This document shows positions 51,120 through 60,886 of a DNA stretch of 64,000 bases, piece by piece; position 1 is the stretch's first letter; every line of letters starts with the position of its first letter. Under the pieces are notes generated by a model that worked only from the letters and a program-made list of their open reading frames with translations, was not told where the DNA came from and did no database searches. This DNA comes from Arminella tubonensis (GTDB taxonomy: Bacteria > Pseudomonadota > Alphaproteobacteria > Rhizobiales > Rhizobiaceae), in contig NZ_PCDP01000001.1 in assembly GCF_003240585.1 (NCBI RefSeq), forward strand, positions 434,001 through 498,000, written 5' to 3'. The position numbers were made by a program, and so were the translations under genes.

Positions 51120-51449
51120 CTATTTTCTCTTTAGATCGTCGCGAACTGACGACGGGGACAGGGAATAGCCTGCCTTATGGGCGGATTTTGCCAAAAGATG
51201 GGCTGAAATCGGCGCCGTCAGAATGAAAAATGTGAAACCCGCCAGGGCACGCATGAGGGTCGAAAAATCCTGTGCATGAATTCCGACCGCGAGCAGCAAC
51301 AGGCCCGACCCGACCGTTCCCGCCTTCGAGGCAGCGTGCATCCGGCTATAGATATCCGGCAGGCGGATGATTCCCACCGAGGCGACCAGGCAGAAAAGCG
51401 ATCCGCCCAGCAGCAGCACGGTAACAGCCACGGCAAGAATAATATCCAT
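51120..51449 (-). CDS. mnhG: Mrp-type cation/H+ antiporter subunit G
   Basis: A 109-residue membrane protein with three helices and the MnhG motif [28 protein letters not shown]. It is the last subunit gene of the operon, also called phaG in rhizobia. Its ATG shares one base with the mnhF stop (TGATG). Confidence 0.93.
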   Translation of the reverse strand: MDIILAVAVTVLLLGGSLFCLVASVGIIRLPDIYSRMHAASKAGTVGSGLLLLAVGIHAQDFSTLMRALAGFTFFILTAPISAHLLAKSAHKAGYSLSPSSVRDDLKRK

Positions 51450-51835
51450 CACTTCTTTCCTTTCTTCTGCCTGCTTGCCTTGCGCGACTTGCCTTTCGCG
51501 CCGGACTTGCGGAGGGACGCAACATCGGGCACCTGGACCGGCTGCGCGCTCCCCTCGCCTTCATGCGTCAGAATGAAACGAGCAAAGGCCACGGTCGCAA
51601 GAAAGCCGACGAGGCCGAGCGAAATGGCAATATCGATATAGAGCGTGAACCCGGTCTCGACGGCCATCACGGCGATGAAGCCGATGGCGATGGCGACCAG
51701 CATGTCGAGTGCCAGCACCCGATCGGGCAGCGTCGGGCCGACGACGACGCGGTAAACCGTCAAGAGGAAAGCAAGCCCGAGGATCGATAGCGACACGGTC
51801 GCGGCAAGGGCGACGATGGCAGGTGCTGCGCTCAT
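51449..51835 (-). CDS. mnhF: Mrp-type cation/H+ antiporter subunit F
   Basis: A 128-residue protein with three helices and the MnhF/MrpF core [27 protein letters not shown]. The C terminus is very basic and longer than usual (Lys/Arg/Gln-rich, ending RQKKGKK). It overlaps mnhE by four bases. Also known as phaF. Confidence 0.93.
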   Translation of the reverse strand: MSAAPAIVALAATVSLSILGLAFLLTVYRVVVGPTLPDRVLALDMLVAIAIGFIAVMAVETGFTLYIDIAISLGLVGFLATVAFARFILTHEGEGSAQPVQVPDVASLRKSGAKGKSRKASRQKKGKK

Positions 51836-52305
51836 CGGAAGGCCTCCAGGATGCGACGCTCGAAGCCTGCGGCGATGGCGCGCTTGGTCGCCTCAGGATC
51901 GGAGCAGTCGAGCGCGTGGACATAGAGGAACCTGCGGTCATCGGAGACGTCGACGGAGAGCGTACCCGGCGTCAGGGTGATCAGGTTGGCAAGCAGCGTG
52001 ATCTCGAAATCCCGTTTGACGGTCAGCGGGAAGGCAAAGATGCCGGGCTTGACTGCCATGCGCGGGCTCATGACGGTGACAGCGACTGTCCATGCGGATT
52101 TGGCGAGCTCGCTCAAGAAAACGAAGAACAGGGCCGCTATGCGGTATGCGCGGCTGAGATAGACGATGCCGGCATAGGGTTCCCTGACAATCCCGAGTGC
52201 CGCGGCTGCCAGGATGAAACCGAAGACCAGATTGAGGAACGAGGCGCTGCCTGACACGGCGACCCAGACGATGGCGAGCAACAGGTTGAAGACAAACAGG
52301 ATCAC
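51832..52305 (-). CDS. mnhE: Mrp-type cation/H+ antiporter subunit E
   Basis: A 157-residue subunit with two to three helices and the segment [34 protein letters not shown], diagnostic of MnhE/PhaE. It overlaps mnhD by four bases and mnhF by four. Confidence 0.93.
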   Translation of the reverse strand: MILFVFNLLLAIVWVAVSGSASFLNLVFGFILAAAALGIVREPYAGIVYLSRAYRIAALFFVFLSELAKSAWTVAVTVMSPRMAVKPGIFAFPLTVKRDFEITLLANLITLTPGTLSVDVSDDRRFLYVHALDCSDPEATKRAIAAGFERRILEAFR

Positions 52306-53891
52306 GGCGTGCCCCCCGGAAAGACCGAATGCAGATAGGCTGTCGGGTCCAGGAGGCCTGCGGCGGCAAGCTGCGTCAAACGCAGCAGCTGCCCGGGGAA
52401 CACCCCGAAGCCGATGACCAGCGCGGTCAGCAGCACCAGCGGCAGGCTCGCCTGCCAGGTTATTTCCGGCATGGGGACCCTGACCTTCCTAATCCCCGTT
52501 TGGGTCATGCCGACCGGCGCGCTTGCCGGCCGCCAATAGGCAAAGAGCAAGACGCGGCCGAAGGCGATCGTCATCAGGAAGCCGGTGAAGAGGATGACGC
52601 CGGCCAGCCACCAGACGCCGCTGTCGAGCGCTGCCTTCACCAGGATCACCTTCGGCCAGAAGCCCGAGAACGGCGGCAGGCCGGAGGCGGCAAACATGAG
52701 GACGAGCGACAGGCAGGCGAACCGGTAGTTCTGCCGCCAGAGGCCGGAGAGGTCCGCGAGCGAGAAGCTGCCTCGGAGCCGCGCCGCCTGCCCCGCCATC
52801 ATGTAGAGCGCCGTCATCAGCACGATGGAATGCAGTGCATAGAAGATCGCGCCGGCAAGACCGTCGGCGCTGCCGAGCGCCACGCCTGCCAGCATGTTGC
52901 CGATGCCGGCGATGACGATATAGCCGAGGAGCCGCCTGAGATCGCTCTGTGCCAGTGCCCCGAGCGCTCCAGCAATCATCGTTGCCGCCCCGACAAGACC
53001 GATCAGCAGGCTGAGATTGCCGCGCTCGACGGGCAACAGCATCACCATCACACGGACCAGCGCATAGACGCCGACCTTGGTCAGCAGGCCGGCAAACAGC
53101 GCAGATACGACGATGCGCGGTGTGTGATAGGAGGCCGGCAGCCAGAAATTCACCGGAAAGGCGGCGGCCTTCATGCCGAAGGCGAGCAGGAAGAGGCAAG
53201 CCAATGTCATCAGCGGCGCCGTGCCGCGCGCCGTCTTCGCCTTGGCGGCAATATCGGCCATGTTGAGCGTTCCGAAGATCGCGTAGAGATAGCCGATCGA
53301 GACGAGGAAGAGCGTGGTGGCGATGAGGTTCAGCACCGCATATTTCAATGCGCCGTCGATCTGCTCGCGCTCCGAGCCGAGGATCAGCAGGCCGAAAGAC
53401 GCGATCAGCAGCACTTCGAACCAGACATAGAGATTGAAGATGTCGCCCGTCAGGAAGGCGCCGGTGACGCCTGCCATCAGCAGCATCAGAAACGGGAAGA
53501 AGCCGTAACGCCTGCCGCCCGTGGAGATATCGGCGAGCGCATAGAGGCTGCCGGCGAAGGCAACGATCGCCGCGGCCAGCGCCATCAATGCGCCAAGGAG
53601 GTCGACGGTGAAGGCGATGCCGAAAGGCGGCAGCCAGCGCCCCATCACCATGGTGACCGGCCCTTCGACGGAGACCCGATGCAACAGCGCGGCGTCGACC
53701 GCCACCAGGGCCGCAAGGCCTGGAACGGCGACATAGCCCTGCAATGCGACGCGGTCGCGCAGCATGAGGAGAACGGCCCCAAGCACGAGGCAGAGCGCCA
53801 CCGGCAGGATGACCAGCCAATGGCCGACCGGCACGGGCGCTGTGACCATGGCGACGGAGAGATCGGCGATTTTATCGGTGGGGATGCTCAT
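52302..53891 (-). CDS. mnhD: Mrp-type cation/H+ antiporter subunit D
   Basis: A 529-residue NADH-dehydrogenase-subunit-like ion channel (proton antiporter family). Motifs: DIFNLYVWFEVLLIASFGLL with the conserved glutamate, and FPVNFWLPASYHTPRIVVSALFAGLLTKVGVYALVR with the conserved lysine. About 14 helices are seen. The ATG at 53891 is used. Between it and mnhC lies a repeat-filled gap of 181 bases, which breaks the otherwise overlapping operon. Confidence 0.94.
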   Translation of the reverse strand: MSIPTDKIADLSVAMVTAPVPVGHWLVILPVALCLVLGAVLLMLRDRVALQGYVAVPGLAALVAVDAALLHRVSVEGPVTMVMGRWLPPFGIAFTVDLLGALMALAAAIVAFAGSLYALADISTGGRRYGFFPFLMLLMAGVTGAFLTGDIFNLYVWFEVLLIASFGLLILGSEREQIDGALKYAVLNLIATTLFLVSIGYLYAIFGTLNMADIAAKAKTARGTAPLMTLACLFLLAFGMKAAAFPVNFWLPASYHTPRIVVSALFAGLLTKVGVYALVRVMVMLLPVERGNLSLLIGLVGAATMIAGALGALAQSDLRRLLGYIVIAGIGNMLAGVALGSADGLAGAIFYALHSIVLMTALYMMAGQAARLRGSFSLADLSGLWRQNYRFACLSLVLMFAASGLPPFSGFWPKVILVKAALDSGVWWLAGVILFTGFLMTIAFGRVLLFAYWRPASAPVGMTQTGIRKVRVPMPEITWQASLPLVLLTALVIGFGVFPGQLLRLTQLAAAGLLDPTAYLHSVFPGGTP

Positions 53892-53914
53892 GGGGTGGGG
53901 CCACCCGACGTGCT

Positions 53915-54040
53915 CCCACCTCCCCCTTGATGGGGGAGGTCGCAGCGGAGCTGCGGGTGGAGGTGACCCTTGGATGTCACAACAATCACCCCACCCCGGC
54001 ACTGCGTGCCGACCCTCCCCCTCAAGGGGAGGGTGAATGC
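53915..54040. repeat. Palindromic repeat unit within the antiporter operon
   Basis: It carries CCTCCCCCTTGATGGGGGAGG and a related arm ACCCTCCCCCTCAAGGGGAGGGT, the same unit as in the tandem array at 22515. It separates mnhC from mnhD. Confidence 0.8.
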
Positions 54041-54072
54041 CGGTGATCTGGCGAAACCTGTGCCCAGCATCT

Positions 54073-54450
54073 CTAATACCCCGCCGGCGGCAGGGGCCGG
54101 TCCCTGGGTTCGGCGAAACGCATCTCGTCGGTATTGTCGGTTTCGAGGTCCTGATAGGCGCGATAGGTCAGCACTAGCAGGAAGGTGAGGAAGGAGAACG
54201 AGATGACGATCGCGGTCAGGATCAGGGCCTGCGGCAGCGGGTTGGCGGCGCCGGCCGGCAGGGTGTCCAATCCGTCGGGAATGATCGGCGGTACTTCGCG
54301 GGTGACGCGGCCGGCGGTGAACAGCAGGAGGTTGACGGCATTGCCGAGGATGGCGATGCCGAGCATGATGCGAATGGTGATCCGCGACAGCATCAGGTAG
54401 ATGGCGGCGGCAAAGAACAGCCCGACGAGGATCGCAAAGACCGGTTCCAT
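54073..54450 (-). CDS. mnhC: Mrp-type cation/H+ antiporter subunit C
   Basis: A 125-residue NuoK-like membrane subunit with three helices, including GIAILGNAVNLLLFTAG and LPQALILTAIVISFSFLTFLLVL, as in MnhC/PhaC. A charged tail (YQDLETDNTDEM) is cytoplasmic. Its ATG shares one base with the mnhB stop. Confidence 0.94.
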   Translation of the reverse strand: MEPVFAILVGLFFAAAIYLMLSRITIRIMLGIAILGNAVNLLLFTAGRVTREVPPIIPDGLDTLPAGAANPLPQALILTAIVISFSFLTFLLVLTYRAYQDLETDNTDEMRFAEPRDRPLPPAGY

Positions 54451-54869
54451 CAATCCACCTCCCCCTCTTCGAGCGCCAGCGCAATCGAGGTGATGGCGCC
54501 GGCGACGACCAGATAAACGCCGGTATCGAACAGCATGACGCTCGACAGCGGCACCTCGACGCCGAAAATATGCGGATAGACCCATAATCCGGTCATGAAG
54601 GGCACGGCGAAGACGACCGACAGCAGGCCCGCCAAAGTCGCCGCCAAAAGGCCGAAGCCGGCAATCGCCAGCGGGTGGAAAAGGATGGCGCGGCGAACCG
54701 CCTGCACGCCGCAGGCAATGCCGTAGATCGCCAGCGCCGAGGCCGCAATCAGCCCGCCGATGAACCCGCCGCCCGGCTGGTTGTGGCCACGCAGCAGCAC
54801 GAAGATCGAGAAGAGCAGCATGAGGGCCGTCAGGAAGGGAGCGACGGTGCGGAAGATCAGGGTGTTCAT
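54450..54869 (-). CDS. mnhB: Mrp-type cation/H+ antiporter subunit B
   Basis: A 139-residue membrane protein with the MnhB motif [30 protein letters not shown] and four helices. The separate gene contrasts with systems where the B domain is fused to subunit A. A repeat-bearing 208-base gap separates it from mnhA. Confidence 0.93.
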   Translation of the reverse strand: MNTLIFRTVAPFLTALMLLFSIFVLLRGHNQPGGGFIGGLIAASALAIYGIACGVQAVRRAILFHPLAIAGFGLLAATLAGLLSVVFAVPFMTGLWVYPHIFGVEVPLSSVMLFDTGVYLVVAGAITSIALALEEGEVD

Positions 54870-54917
54870 GGGGTGCGTGCTCCCGCGACTCTGTTGGCGG
54901 AGAGCTGTGTACCAAAA

Positions 54918-55040
54918 CACCCCCTCATCCGCCCTTCGGGCACCTTCTCCCCGAGGGGAGAAGGGGAAAGAGGCACCTCCCGCTTGCTCCCCCTTCTCCC
55001 CCACGGGGAGAAGATGCCCGGCAGGGCAGATGAGGGGGTG
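54918..55040. repeat. Palindromic repeat between mnhA and mnhB
   Basis: Two inverted units of the 'CCCCTCATCCGCCCTTCGGGCACCTTCTCCCC' type are present, as between cycK and cycL and at 32010-32180. It interrupts the operon between the first and second gene. Confidence 0.8.
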
Positions 55041-55077
55041 CCTCGGCATATGCGAGGTAGCAGCAGATCGCGATCCA

Positions 55078-57444
55078 TCACCCCCTCTCCTCCGCCCGGT
55101 CCGGATCATTGTCCACGAGCTTGCGCGCCCCGCCGGCGCGGACGCGGATGAGTGCGAGGATGGCAAGGCCGGTGACGGTGACGACGGCGACTTCGCCAAG
55201 CGTGTCGGTGCCGCGGAAATCGACGATGATGACGTTGACGACGTTCTGGCCGTGGGCGATCAGCCTTGAATAGTGGTTGAAGAAATCCGACAGCCTGCCG
55301 TCGAAGGGCGCTTGCGTCGCCTTCAGCAGCAATAGCGTGAAACCGAGGCCGCAGGCGATCGCGATTGCGCCGTCGGCCAGCATCTGCGCCGGTGGGCGGC
55401 GATCGGCGGGAGAGAGCTGCAGGCGGGTCATGACCAGCGTCAGGATGACGACGGAGAGCGTTTCCACCATGAACTGGGTGAAGGAGAGATCAGGCGCGCC
55501 GAACAACAGGAAAATCAGCGCCAGGGCAAAGCCCTGAATGCCGAGCGAGACGATCGCCGTCAGCCGGTCCCTGGTGGCGATGACGGCGCCGAGCCCGATG
55601 ACCGCGATGAGGAAGACTGCAGCCTCATGCCAGAGGACGTGACCTGGCCAGGCCGGTAGCGCAGGGTATTCGCCATAGACCGCAGGCGGGACGAGCAGGA
55701 TGGCGGCGAGGCAGAGGAAGGTTGCCGTGACGTAGGTCTCGAGCCTGCCCGGCTGCAGGATGCGCGTGACGAGGCTGGACATGCGCACGAGGCCGGTCAC
55801 GAAGCCATCGAAGCCGCGATCCGGGCCAGGGCCGAGCCTCGGGAGCAAGGCGGAAGCGAGGTCGCGAGCGCGATCCAGCTGCCAATACACGATGACGCCG
55901 AGGACGATCGTCAGCGCGGACAAGGCGAGCGGCACGCCCGGATGCGGCACGAGCGAGATCGACACCGCTGCTGCCTCGCCCTTCACGGCGCTTGCCATTG
56001 GCGAGGAGATAAAACTGTGCGTCAGGCCGGAGAACAGGGCGGCGGCAAGGCCCAGTATCGACAGCGTCACCGGCCCCAGCCAGAGCAGTGCCGGCGCCTC
56101 ATGGGGGTGCTTCGGCGTCTCCACCTTTTGGCCGACGAACGGCTTCAGACCAACAGCAAAGGCGATGGCGAACATCAGCGCATTGCCGATGACGGCGACC
56201 GAGGTGAAAACGATCGACCTGACGTTACCGTGGGCAAGGGCGGTGTAGATCTCCTCCTTGGCAAGGAAGCCGAAAAACGGCGGCAGGCCGCCCATCGAGA
56301 TCGCCGCCCCGAGCGCTGCGGCGAAGGTCAGCGGCATGGCGGCCCCGAGGCCGCCCAGCCCCGTGCTGTCGCGGGTTCCTGTCTCATGGTCGATGATGCC
56401 GGCGATCATGAACAGCGCGCCCTTGAAGAGCGAATGGGCCACGAGATAGAGCACCGCCGCCTCGATGGCATAGTCCGCGCCGAAGCCGGTCAGCATGACC
56501 AGAAGGCCGAGCGAGGAAACTGTCGTGTAGGCGAGCTTCAGCTTCAGGTCCGTCTGGCGGATCGCGAGCACCGTCCCGACAATGAGCGTCGCGCCGCCGA
56601 AGACCGGCAAGATAGTCTCCCACGCCGGGGTTCCGCCCATGATGGGGTTCAGCCGCAGCAGCAGGTAGACGCCGGCCTTCACCATGGTCGCGGAGTGCAG
56701 GTAGGCCGAGACCGGCGTCGGCGCCTCCATGGCGTTCGGCAGCCAGAAATGGAACGGAAATTGCGCCGACTTGGTGAAGGCGCCGCCGAGGACGAGGATC
56801 AGCGCCGCAAGGTAGAACGGGCTGGCGCGCATGAGGTCGCCTGAGGCCAGAAGCGCTGACAGCTGGTTGATGCCGGTGGCATGCCAGACGAGCAGCAAAC
56901 CGGCCAGCAGCAGGAGCCCGCCGCCGCCGGTGACCACCAGCGCCTGAAGAGCCGCCCGGCGCGCCGCCTCGCGTTCATGATCGAAGCCGATCAGCAGGAA
57001 GGAGGTGATCGACGTCAGCTCCCAGAAGACGAACAACGTCAGGAAACTGTCGGAGACGACAAGGCCGAGCATCGATCCCATGAACAGGAAGATGAAGGAG
57101 AAGAAGCGGCCCTGATCCGGATGGCCCTTCAGGTATCCCCCGGAATAAAGGACGATCAGCGTACCGATGCCGGTGATCAGCAGTGCGAAGGTCAGCGACA
57201 GCCCGTCGAGATACCAGGAAAAGCGGAGATCGAGCCCCGGTACCCAGTCATATCCGCCCGAGACGGTCTGGCCGGCGGCGATGCGCGGCAGGAGCAGGAT
57301 GAAATGCAGGAAGGCGATCCCGGGCGCGAGCGCCAGCGGCCAGGCGGCGTTGTGGGCCAGGATACGGGTGAGGATCGGTGCAGCGAGCGCCCCGACAAAG
57401 GGCAGACATAAGACCAGGAATGTCAGGCCCGTGATGCCGGCCAT
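55078..57444 (-). CDS. mnhA: Mrp-type cation/H+ antiporter subunit A
   Basis: A 788-residue NuoL-like subunit with an additional C-terminal part. Early motifs: [29 protein letters not shown] (with the conserved glutamate) and [36 protein letters not shown] (with the conserved lysine). The C-terminal part (about 610-770, [22 protein letters not shown]) is the MbhD/DUF4040-like domain. It is the first gene of the seven-gene operon, which exports Na+ or K+ in exchange for protons. Transcription starts upstream of 57444. Confidence 0.94.
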   Translation of the reverse strand: MAGITGLTFLVLCLPFVGALAAPILTRILAHNAAWPLALAPGIAFLHFILLLPRIAAGQTVSGGYDWVPGLDLRFSWYLDGLSLTFALLITGIGTLIVLYSGGYLKGHPDQGRFFSFIFLFMGSMLGLVVSDSFLTLFVFWELTSITSFLLIGFDHEREAARRAALQALVVTGGGGLLLLAGLLLVWHATGINQLSALLASGDLMRASPFYLAALILVLGGAFTKSAQFPFHFWLPNAMEAPTPVSAYLHSATMVKAGVYLLLRLNPIMGGTPAWETILPVFGGATLIVGTVLAIRQTDLKLKLAYTTVSSLGLLVMLTGFGADYAIEAAVLYLVAHSLFKGALFMIAGIIDHETGTRDSTGLGGLGAAMPLTFAAALGAAISMGGLPPFFGFLAKEEIYTALAHGNVRSIVFTSVAVIGNALMFAIAFAVGLKPFVGQKVETPKHPHEAPALLWLGPVTLSILGLAAALFSGLTHSFISSPMASAVKGEAAAVSISLVPHPGVPLALSALTIVLGVIVYWQLDRARDLASALLPRLGPGPDRGFDGFVTGLVRMSSLVTRILQPGRLETYVTATFLCLAAILLVPPAVYGEYPALPAWPGHVLWHEAAVFLIAVIGLGAVIATRDRLTAIVSLGIQGFALALIFLLFGAPDLSFTQFMVETLSVVILTLVMTRLQLSPADRRPPAQMLADGAIAIACGLGFTLLLLKATQAPFDGRLSDFFNHYSRLIAHGQNVVNVIIVDFRGTDTLGEVAVVTVTGLAILALIRVRAGGARKLVDNDPDRAEERG

Positions 57445-57671
57445 GTCGTCTCCCTGTTGCGCGTCGCCATCGGGCGATCGACGAAAATCCGGTCATGCCG
57501 AAGCGTTATCCCCCGGAGTAAGGCAAAGAAAAGCATGCCTCAAGAGCCGAGGTATAAAAAGCGAGGTATAACCATGGCTGCGACCGACGGTATTGCCTAT
57601 TGCCCCGCGCCGCCACATTGTTTTGGCTGGGCTTGCTCACTATCTTTGCGGCTGAGGAAAGGATCACGCTC

Positions 57672-58085
57672 ATGACCACGACAACGATCAAGCCGAAAAT
57701 CGAGAAGACCGATGCCGAGTGGAAAGAACAGCTGACGCCGGAACAATACCGTGTCACCCGCCAGCACGGCACGGAGCGCGCCTTCACGGGTCCCTATTGG
57801 GATCAGTTCGAAAAGGGCCTCTACAGCTGCGTCTGCTGCGACGCGCCGCTGTTCCGCTCCGACACGAAATTCGACGCCGGCTGCGGCTGGCCGAGCTATT
57901 ACGAGGCCGTCTCGCCAGACTCCGTCCGCGAGATCAAGGACACCTCCTACGGAATGGTCCGCACCGAGATCCGCTGCGGAAACTGCGACGCCCATCTCGG
58001 CCACGTCTTCCCTGACGGCCCACCACCAACGGGCCTGCGCTACTGCATCAACGGCCATTCGATGGTGTTTGAGGCTGGGAAATAG
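57672..58085 (+). CDS. msrB: Peptide-methionine (R)-S-oxide reductase MsrB
   Basis: A 137-residue selenium-free methionine sulfoxide reductase. Zinc ligands are the pairs CVCC and CGNC; the catalytic cysteine is in [10 protein letters not shown]. The motif [16 protein letters not shown] is diagnostic. It repairs oxidised methionine in proteins. The ATG at 57672 is used; the region before it contains a direct repeat (CGAGGTATAA twice, near 57555 and 57569). Confidence 0.95.
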   Translation: MTTTTIKPKIEKTDAEWKEQLTPEQYRVTRQHGTERAFTGPYWDQFEKGLYSCVCCDAPLFRSDTKFDAGCGWPSYYEAVSPDSVREIKDTSYGMVRTEIRCGNCDAHLGHVFPDGPPPTGLRYCINGHSMVFEAGK

Positions 58086-58089
58086 GCAT

Positions 58090-58435
58090 ACACCCTCCCC
58101 TTGATGGGGAGGGTCGGCACAAAGTGCCGGGGTGGGGTGATCCCTTGCGACATCCAACAATCACCCCCACCCGCGCGTTCCGCGCGACCTCCCCCATCAA
58201 GGGGGAGGTGAAGAGCCAAACCCCTTCTCCCCGCGCGCGGGGAGAAGGTGGACGAAAGCGGCGAAGCAAAGCGAGCAGTGATCGGCCGGATGAGGGGCTC
58301 ACCCTCCCCTTGACGGGGAGGGTCGGCACGTCCTTCGACAAGCTCAGGATGCCGGGGTAGGGTGATCTCTGTGACATCCAACAATCACCCCCACCCGCGC
58401 GTTCCGCGCGACCTCCCCCATCGAGGGGGAGGTGG
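58090..58435. repeat. Cluster of palindromic repeats between msrB and the FAD oxidoreductase
   Basis: Two full units of the ACCCTCCCC/GGGGAGGT type (58090-58215 and 58296-58435) flank a shorter unit (58219-58290, with CCCGCGCGCGGGG). The 370-base gap holds no gene that I can support. The two convergently oriented flanking genes may use it as a transcription barrier. Confidence 0.8.
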
Positions 58436-58457
58436 ATCGGCTGGCAACGGTGCAAAT

Positions 58458-59525
58458 TCACAGATCAGGCACCAGCGAGGAATGCCGATCGTCCAGCAAC
58501 GCCTCCGTCGCAAGGCGGCCGAGCAGTGGTGCCAGGATTACGCCGGGATGGCCGACCGCCACATACACTCCCTCGACCTGCGGCAGAAAGCCGAGCCTTG
58601 GAAATCCGTCGGCGAAAAACGGCCGATAGCCGACCACGCCCTTGCGAAACGCTATCTCTCCGGGAACTGCCAGGGATCTCCCGATCGCTTCCAGAAACCG
58701 ATGGCCGATAGCCATGGCGGCATCATCCTCCGCACCCTCGACATAGCTCGTAGCGACGATCAGCGAATGATCATTCGCCTGCCGGATTTCCAGCTCCGAA
58801 CCGCAGAGGATGCGCGTGATGAACGGCTGTTCCACCTGATAGCGCAAAAGCACGCATGGCGAACTCTCGACGCCGATATTCGCGCCGAGCGCTGAAGTGA
58901 GCGTATCGACCGCAGTTCCCGCAGCAATGACAACGGCGTCGGCATCGATGATGTCGCCGGCCGTGCGAACGCCGGTGGCTCTTCCATTCAATGTCTCGAC
59001 CGAGGTGACCTTGATGCCGAAATTCGCGGTGGCGCCGGCTGAGACCGCGGCGCGAACGAGCGCTCTCGACAGGTCACCGGGATCGATCGCGATATCGTCG
59101 GGCGAGAAAGCGGCGCAGTCGGGAACGTCGCGCAGCGAGGGCTCCATCAGAGCAATGGCCGCTGCATCGACCAGTTCGATCGGGGCACCCCAGGCTTGAT
59201 GTTCGCGAGCACGGGCCTCGGTCATTGCCGGCGTCTTTTCCCAGACGATCGAGCCACACCGCACGCCTTCGAAAGCCTCAGGGAATTCCGTCTCAAGACG
59301 ACGGAAATCCTCGATGGCTTGCAGGCGGAGGCGATAGCTGGCCGGATTGGCGGTGGAGGAGCCGTTGACGAGATTGATCCAGCCGAAGGCGTGGCCGGTC
59401 ACCCCGCAGCCGGGAGCCTGTCTCTCGTCGAGCAGTTGGACCTCGGCGCCTCGGCGCGCCAGGTGATAGGCGATGGAGGCTCCGACGACGCCAGATCCGA
59501 CGACAATGATTTTCTTCCTGGAAAT
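58458..59525 (-). CDS. FAD-dependent oxidoreductase (DAO/glycine oxidase type) without a canonical start codon
   Basis: The frame encodes about 355 residues. The FAD-binding motif (IIVVGSGVVGASIAYHLARRG) lies at the very beginning, and the C-terminal half ends with GVYVAVGHPGVILAPLLGRLATEALL, as in D-amino-acid or glycine oxidase-like proteins. Between an upstream stop (TAG near 59565) and the FAD motif there is no ATG, GTG or TTG. The nearest candidate is ATT at 59525. The first canonical start (GTG at 59402) would remove the cofactor site. Either a rare start codon is used or a small deletion near the start has occurred. The substrate is unknown. Confidence 0.75.
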   Translation of the reverse strand: MSRKKIIVVGSGVVGASIAYHLARRGAEVQLLDERQAPGCGVTGHAFGWINLVNGSSTANPASYRLRLQAIEDFRRLETEFPEAFEGVRCGSIVWEKTPAMTEARAREHQAWGAPIELVDAAAIALMEPSLRDVPDCAAFSPDDIAIDPGDLSRALVRAAVSAGATANFGIKVTSVETLNGRATGVRTAGDIIDADAVVIAAGTAVDTLTSALGANIGVESSPCVLLRYQVEQPFITRILCGSELEIRQANDHSLIVATSYVEGAEDDAAMAIGHRFLEAIGRSLAVPGEIAFRKGVVGYRPFFADGFPRLGFLPQVEGVYVAVGHPGVILAPLLGRLATEALLDDRHSSLVPDL

Positions 59526-59645
59526 GGTGGCGTTTCCACGGCTTGGATGGAAGGTGTTTGTCTACAATTTCATTGCGTTACTATTGCCTGCACGTGACAG
59601 GCCGATGACCGCCTGCAGTAACGCGCCAACATCCGCACCCGCCGA

Positions 59646-60164
59646 CTATTTCCCTGAAGCCGGCTCTATCCGGAGCTCCATGCAGGTCAGGTCCAGCCAG
59701 CGGCCGAACTTGATGCCGACCTCGGAGAACGTGCCGGCGATGCGGAAGCCGAGTTTTTCGTGGAGGCGGATCGAGGCTGCGTTTTCCGCTTCGATGCCGG
59801 CGATCATGACGTGGATATCAGCTTTCGATGCGCGCAGGATCAATTCGCGCATCAGGCCCTCGCCGATGCCGAGACCGCGGCAATCCTTGTCGACGTAAAC
59901 AGAATGCTCGACCGTGTGGCGGTAGCCGTCGAAGGCGCGCCAGTCGCCGTAGGAGGCATAGCCTGCGACCTTTCCGTCCTTTTCCGCGATCACAACGGGG
60001 AAGCCCCTCGCCTTTCGCGCCCTCAGCCACTCGAGGCGGTTTGCAACATCGACCAGCGTCTCGTTCCAGATCGCGGTGGTGTGCTCGACGGCGTGATTGT
60101 AGATGTCGCGAACCTCGGCCATGTCGGCTTCCGTGGCGTCGCGCAGGGTCACAGCTTCATCCAT
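59646..60164 (-). CDS. Phosphinothricin-type GNAT acetyltransferase
   Basis: A 172-residue acetyltransferase of the PAT/YncA type, which acetylates amino acid-like substrates. Motifs: TLRDATEADMAEVRDIYNHAVEHTTAIWNETL, then VYVDKDCRGLGIGEGLMREL (acetyl-CoA loop) and MIAGIEAENAASIRLHEKLGF. The ATG at 60164 was chosen; upstream sequence is not conserved-looking. It is on the same strand as the oxidoreductase, 120 bases upstream of it, and may be in one operon. Confidence 0.9.
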   Translation of the reverse strand: MDEAVTLRDATEADMAEVRDIYNHAVEHTTAIWNETLVDVANRLEWLRARKARGFPVVIAEKDGKVAGYASYGDWRAFDGYRHTVEHSVYVDKDCRGLGIGEGLMRELILRASKADIHVMIAGIEAENAASIRLHEKLGFRIAGTFSEVGIKFGRWLDLTCMELRIEPASGK

Positions 60165-60355
60165 CCGATATTGTCCGCCCAATGATACGTGGGGGCGGGA
60201 TACTCCGCGTTTCCGCGGAGGGCAAGATGACTTATTCTTTCTGAAGGCAATGAAACGGTAACAAATCCCAGCTATCAGCATCATTGCTAAATCGGTGCGA
60301 GATTTTCGCTTAAAAATGCGATAGTGCTAGCCTGACCCTCCCTTCCGGAATTCGC

Positions 60356-60886
60356 ATGCTCCCGCGTCCTGTTGCAATCCCGATTGTTTCAGCCCTGCTT
60401 GTTTCAGCCGGGCCGGTATCGGCATCGGATTGGTGGCCCTATGACAATGCCCGTTTCGGCTATGAGATCGAACTGCCGGCGGAGTTCGGGCTCGCGGCTC
60501 GTCCCGACAACAATGACGGACTGACGCTTGCACCTCCCGACAAATCTGCGCGGCTACTGGTGTTCGGGACGCATATGTTCGACGGGAACTTCGCGACAGA
60601 GGCGAAGATCCGCATGTCGCTTGCCAAGGGCGACGGCTGGCAGATTTCCTATTCGAAAACGACATCGCGCGGCATGAGCTTTTCCGGCATCCGGCAGGAC
60701 CGCATCGTCTATGTCCGCGGCGTGGCGCTCTGCAACGGCGGCGCCGCCTTCTTCCAGATGGACTATCCGAAAGCGGCGATGCAGCGCTACGACGCGGTCG
60801 TCATGCGGCTCGTGCGCAGCCTGCATCCGACCGAGAAATGCACCAGCAGCACGCAGCTGACTAAAGGCTTCCCGGCGACAGGCTGA
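60356..60886 (+). CDS. Secreted hypothetical protein, 176 residues
   Basis: A signal peptide (about 1-23, ending VSAS) precedes a globular domain of about 150 residues with the opening DWWPYDNARFGYEIELPAEFGLAARPDNNDG. This aromatic start and the later alternating strands recall proteins with a short beta-rich periplasmic domain, but no family is recognised. One or two cysteines occur (ALCNGG, EKCTSS). The last 26 bases overlap the 3' end of the convergent hemolysin-III-like gene. Confidence 0.7.
   Translation: MLPRPVAIPIVSALLVSAGPVSASDWWPYDNARFGYEIELPAEFGLAARPDNNDGLTLAPPDKSARLLVFGTHMFDGNFATEAKIRMSLAKGDGWQISYSKTTSRGMSFSGIRQDRIVYVRGVALCNGGAAFFQMDYPKAAMQRYDAVVMRLVRSLHPTEKCTSSTQLTKGFPATG

Noticed and set aside
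52329..53930. 533-codon open frame on the plus strand
   Set aside because: It is antisense to mnhD and has a composition (His/Gln/Arg/Glu) typical of a mirrored membrane protein gene.
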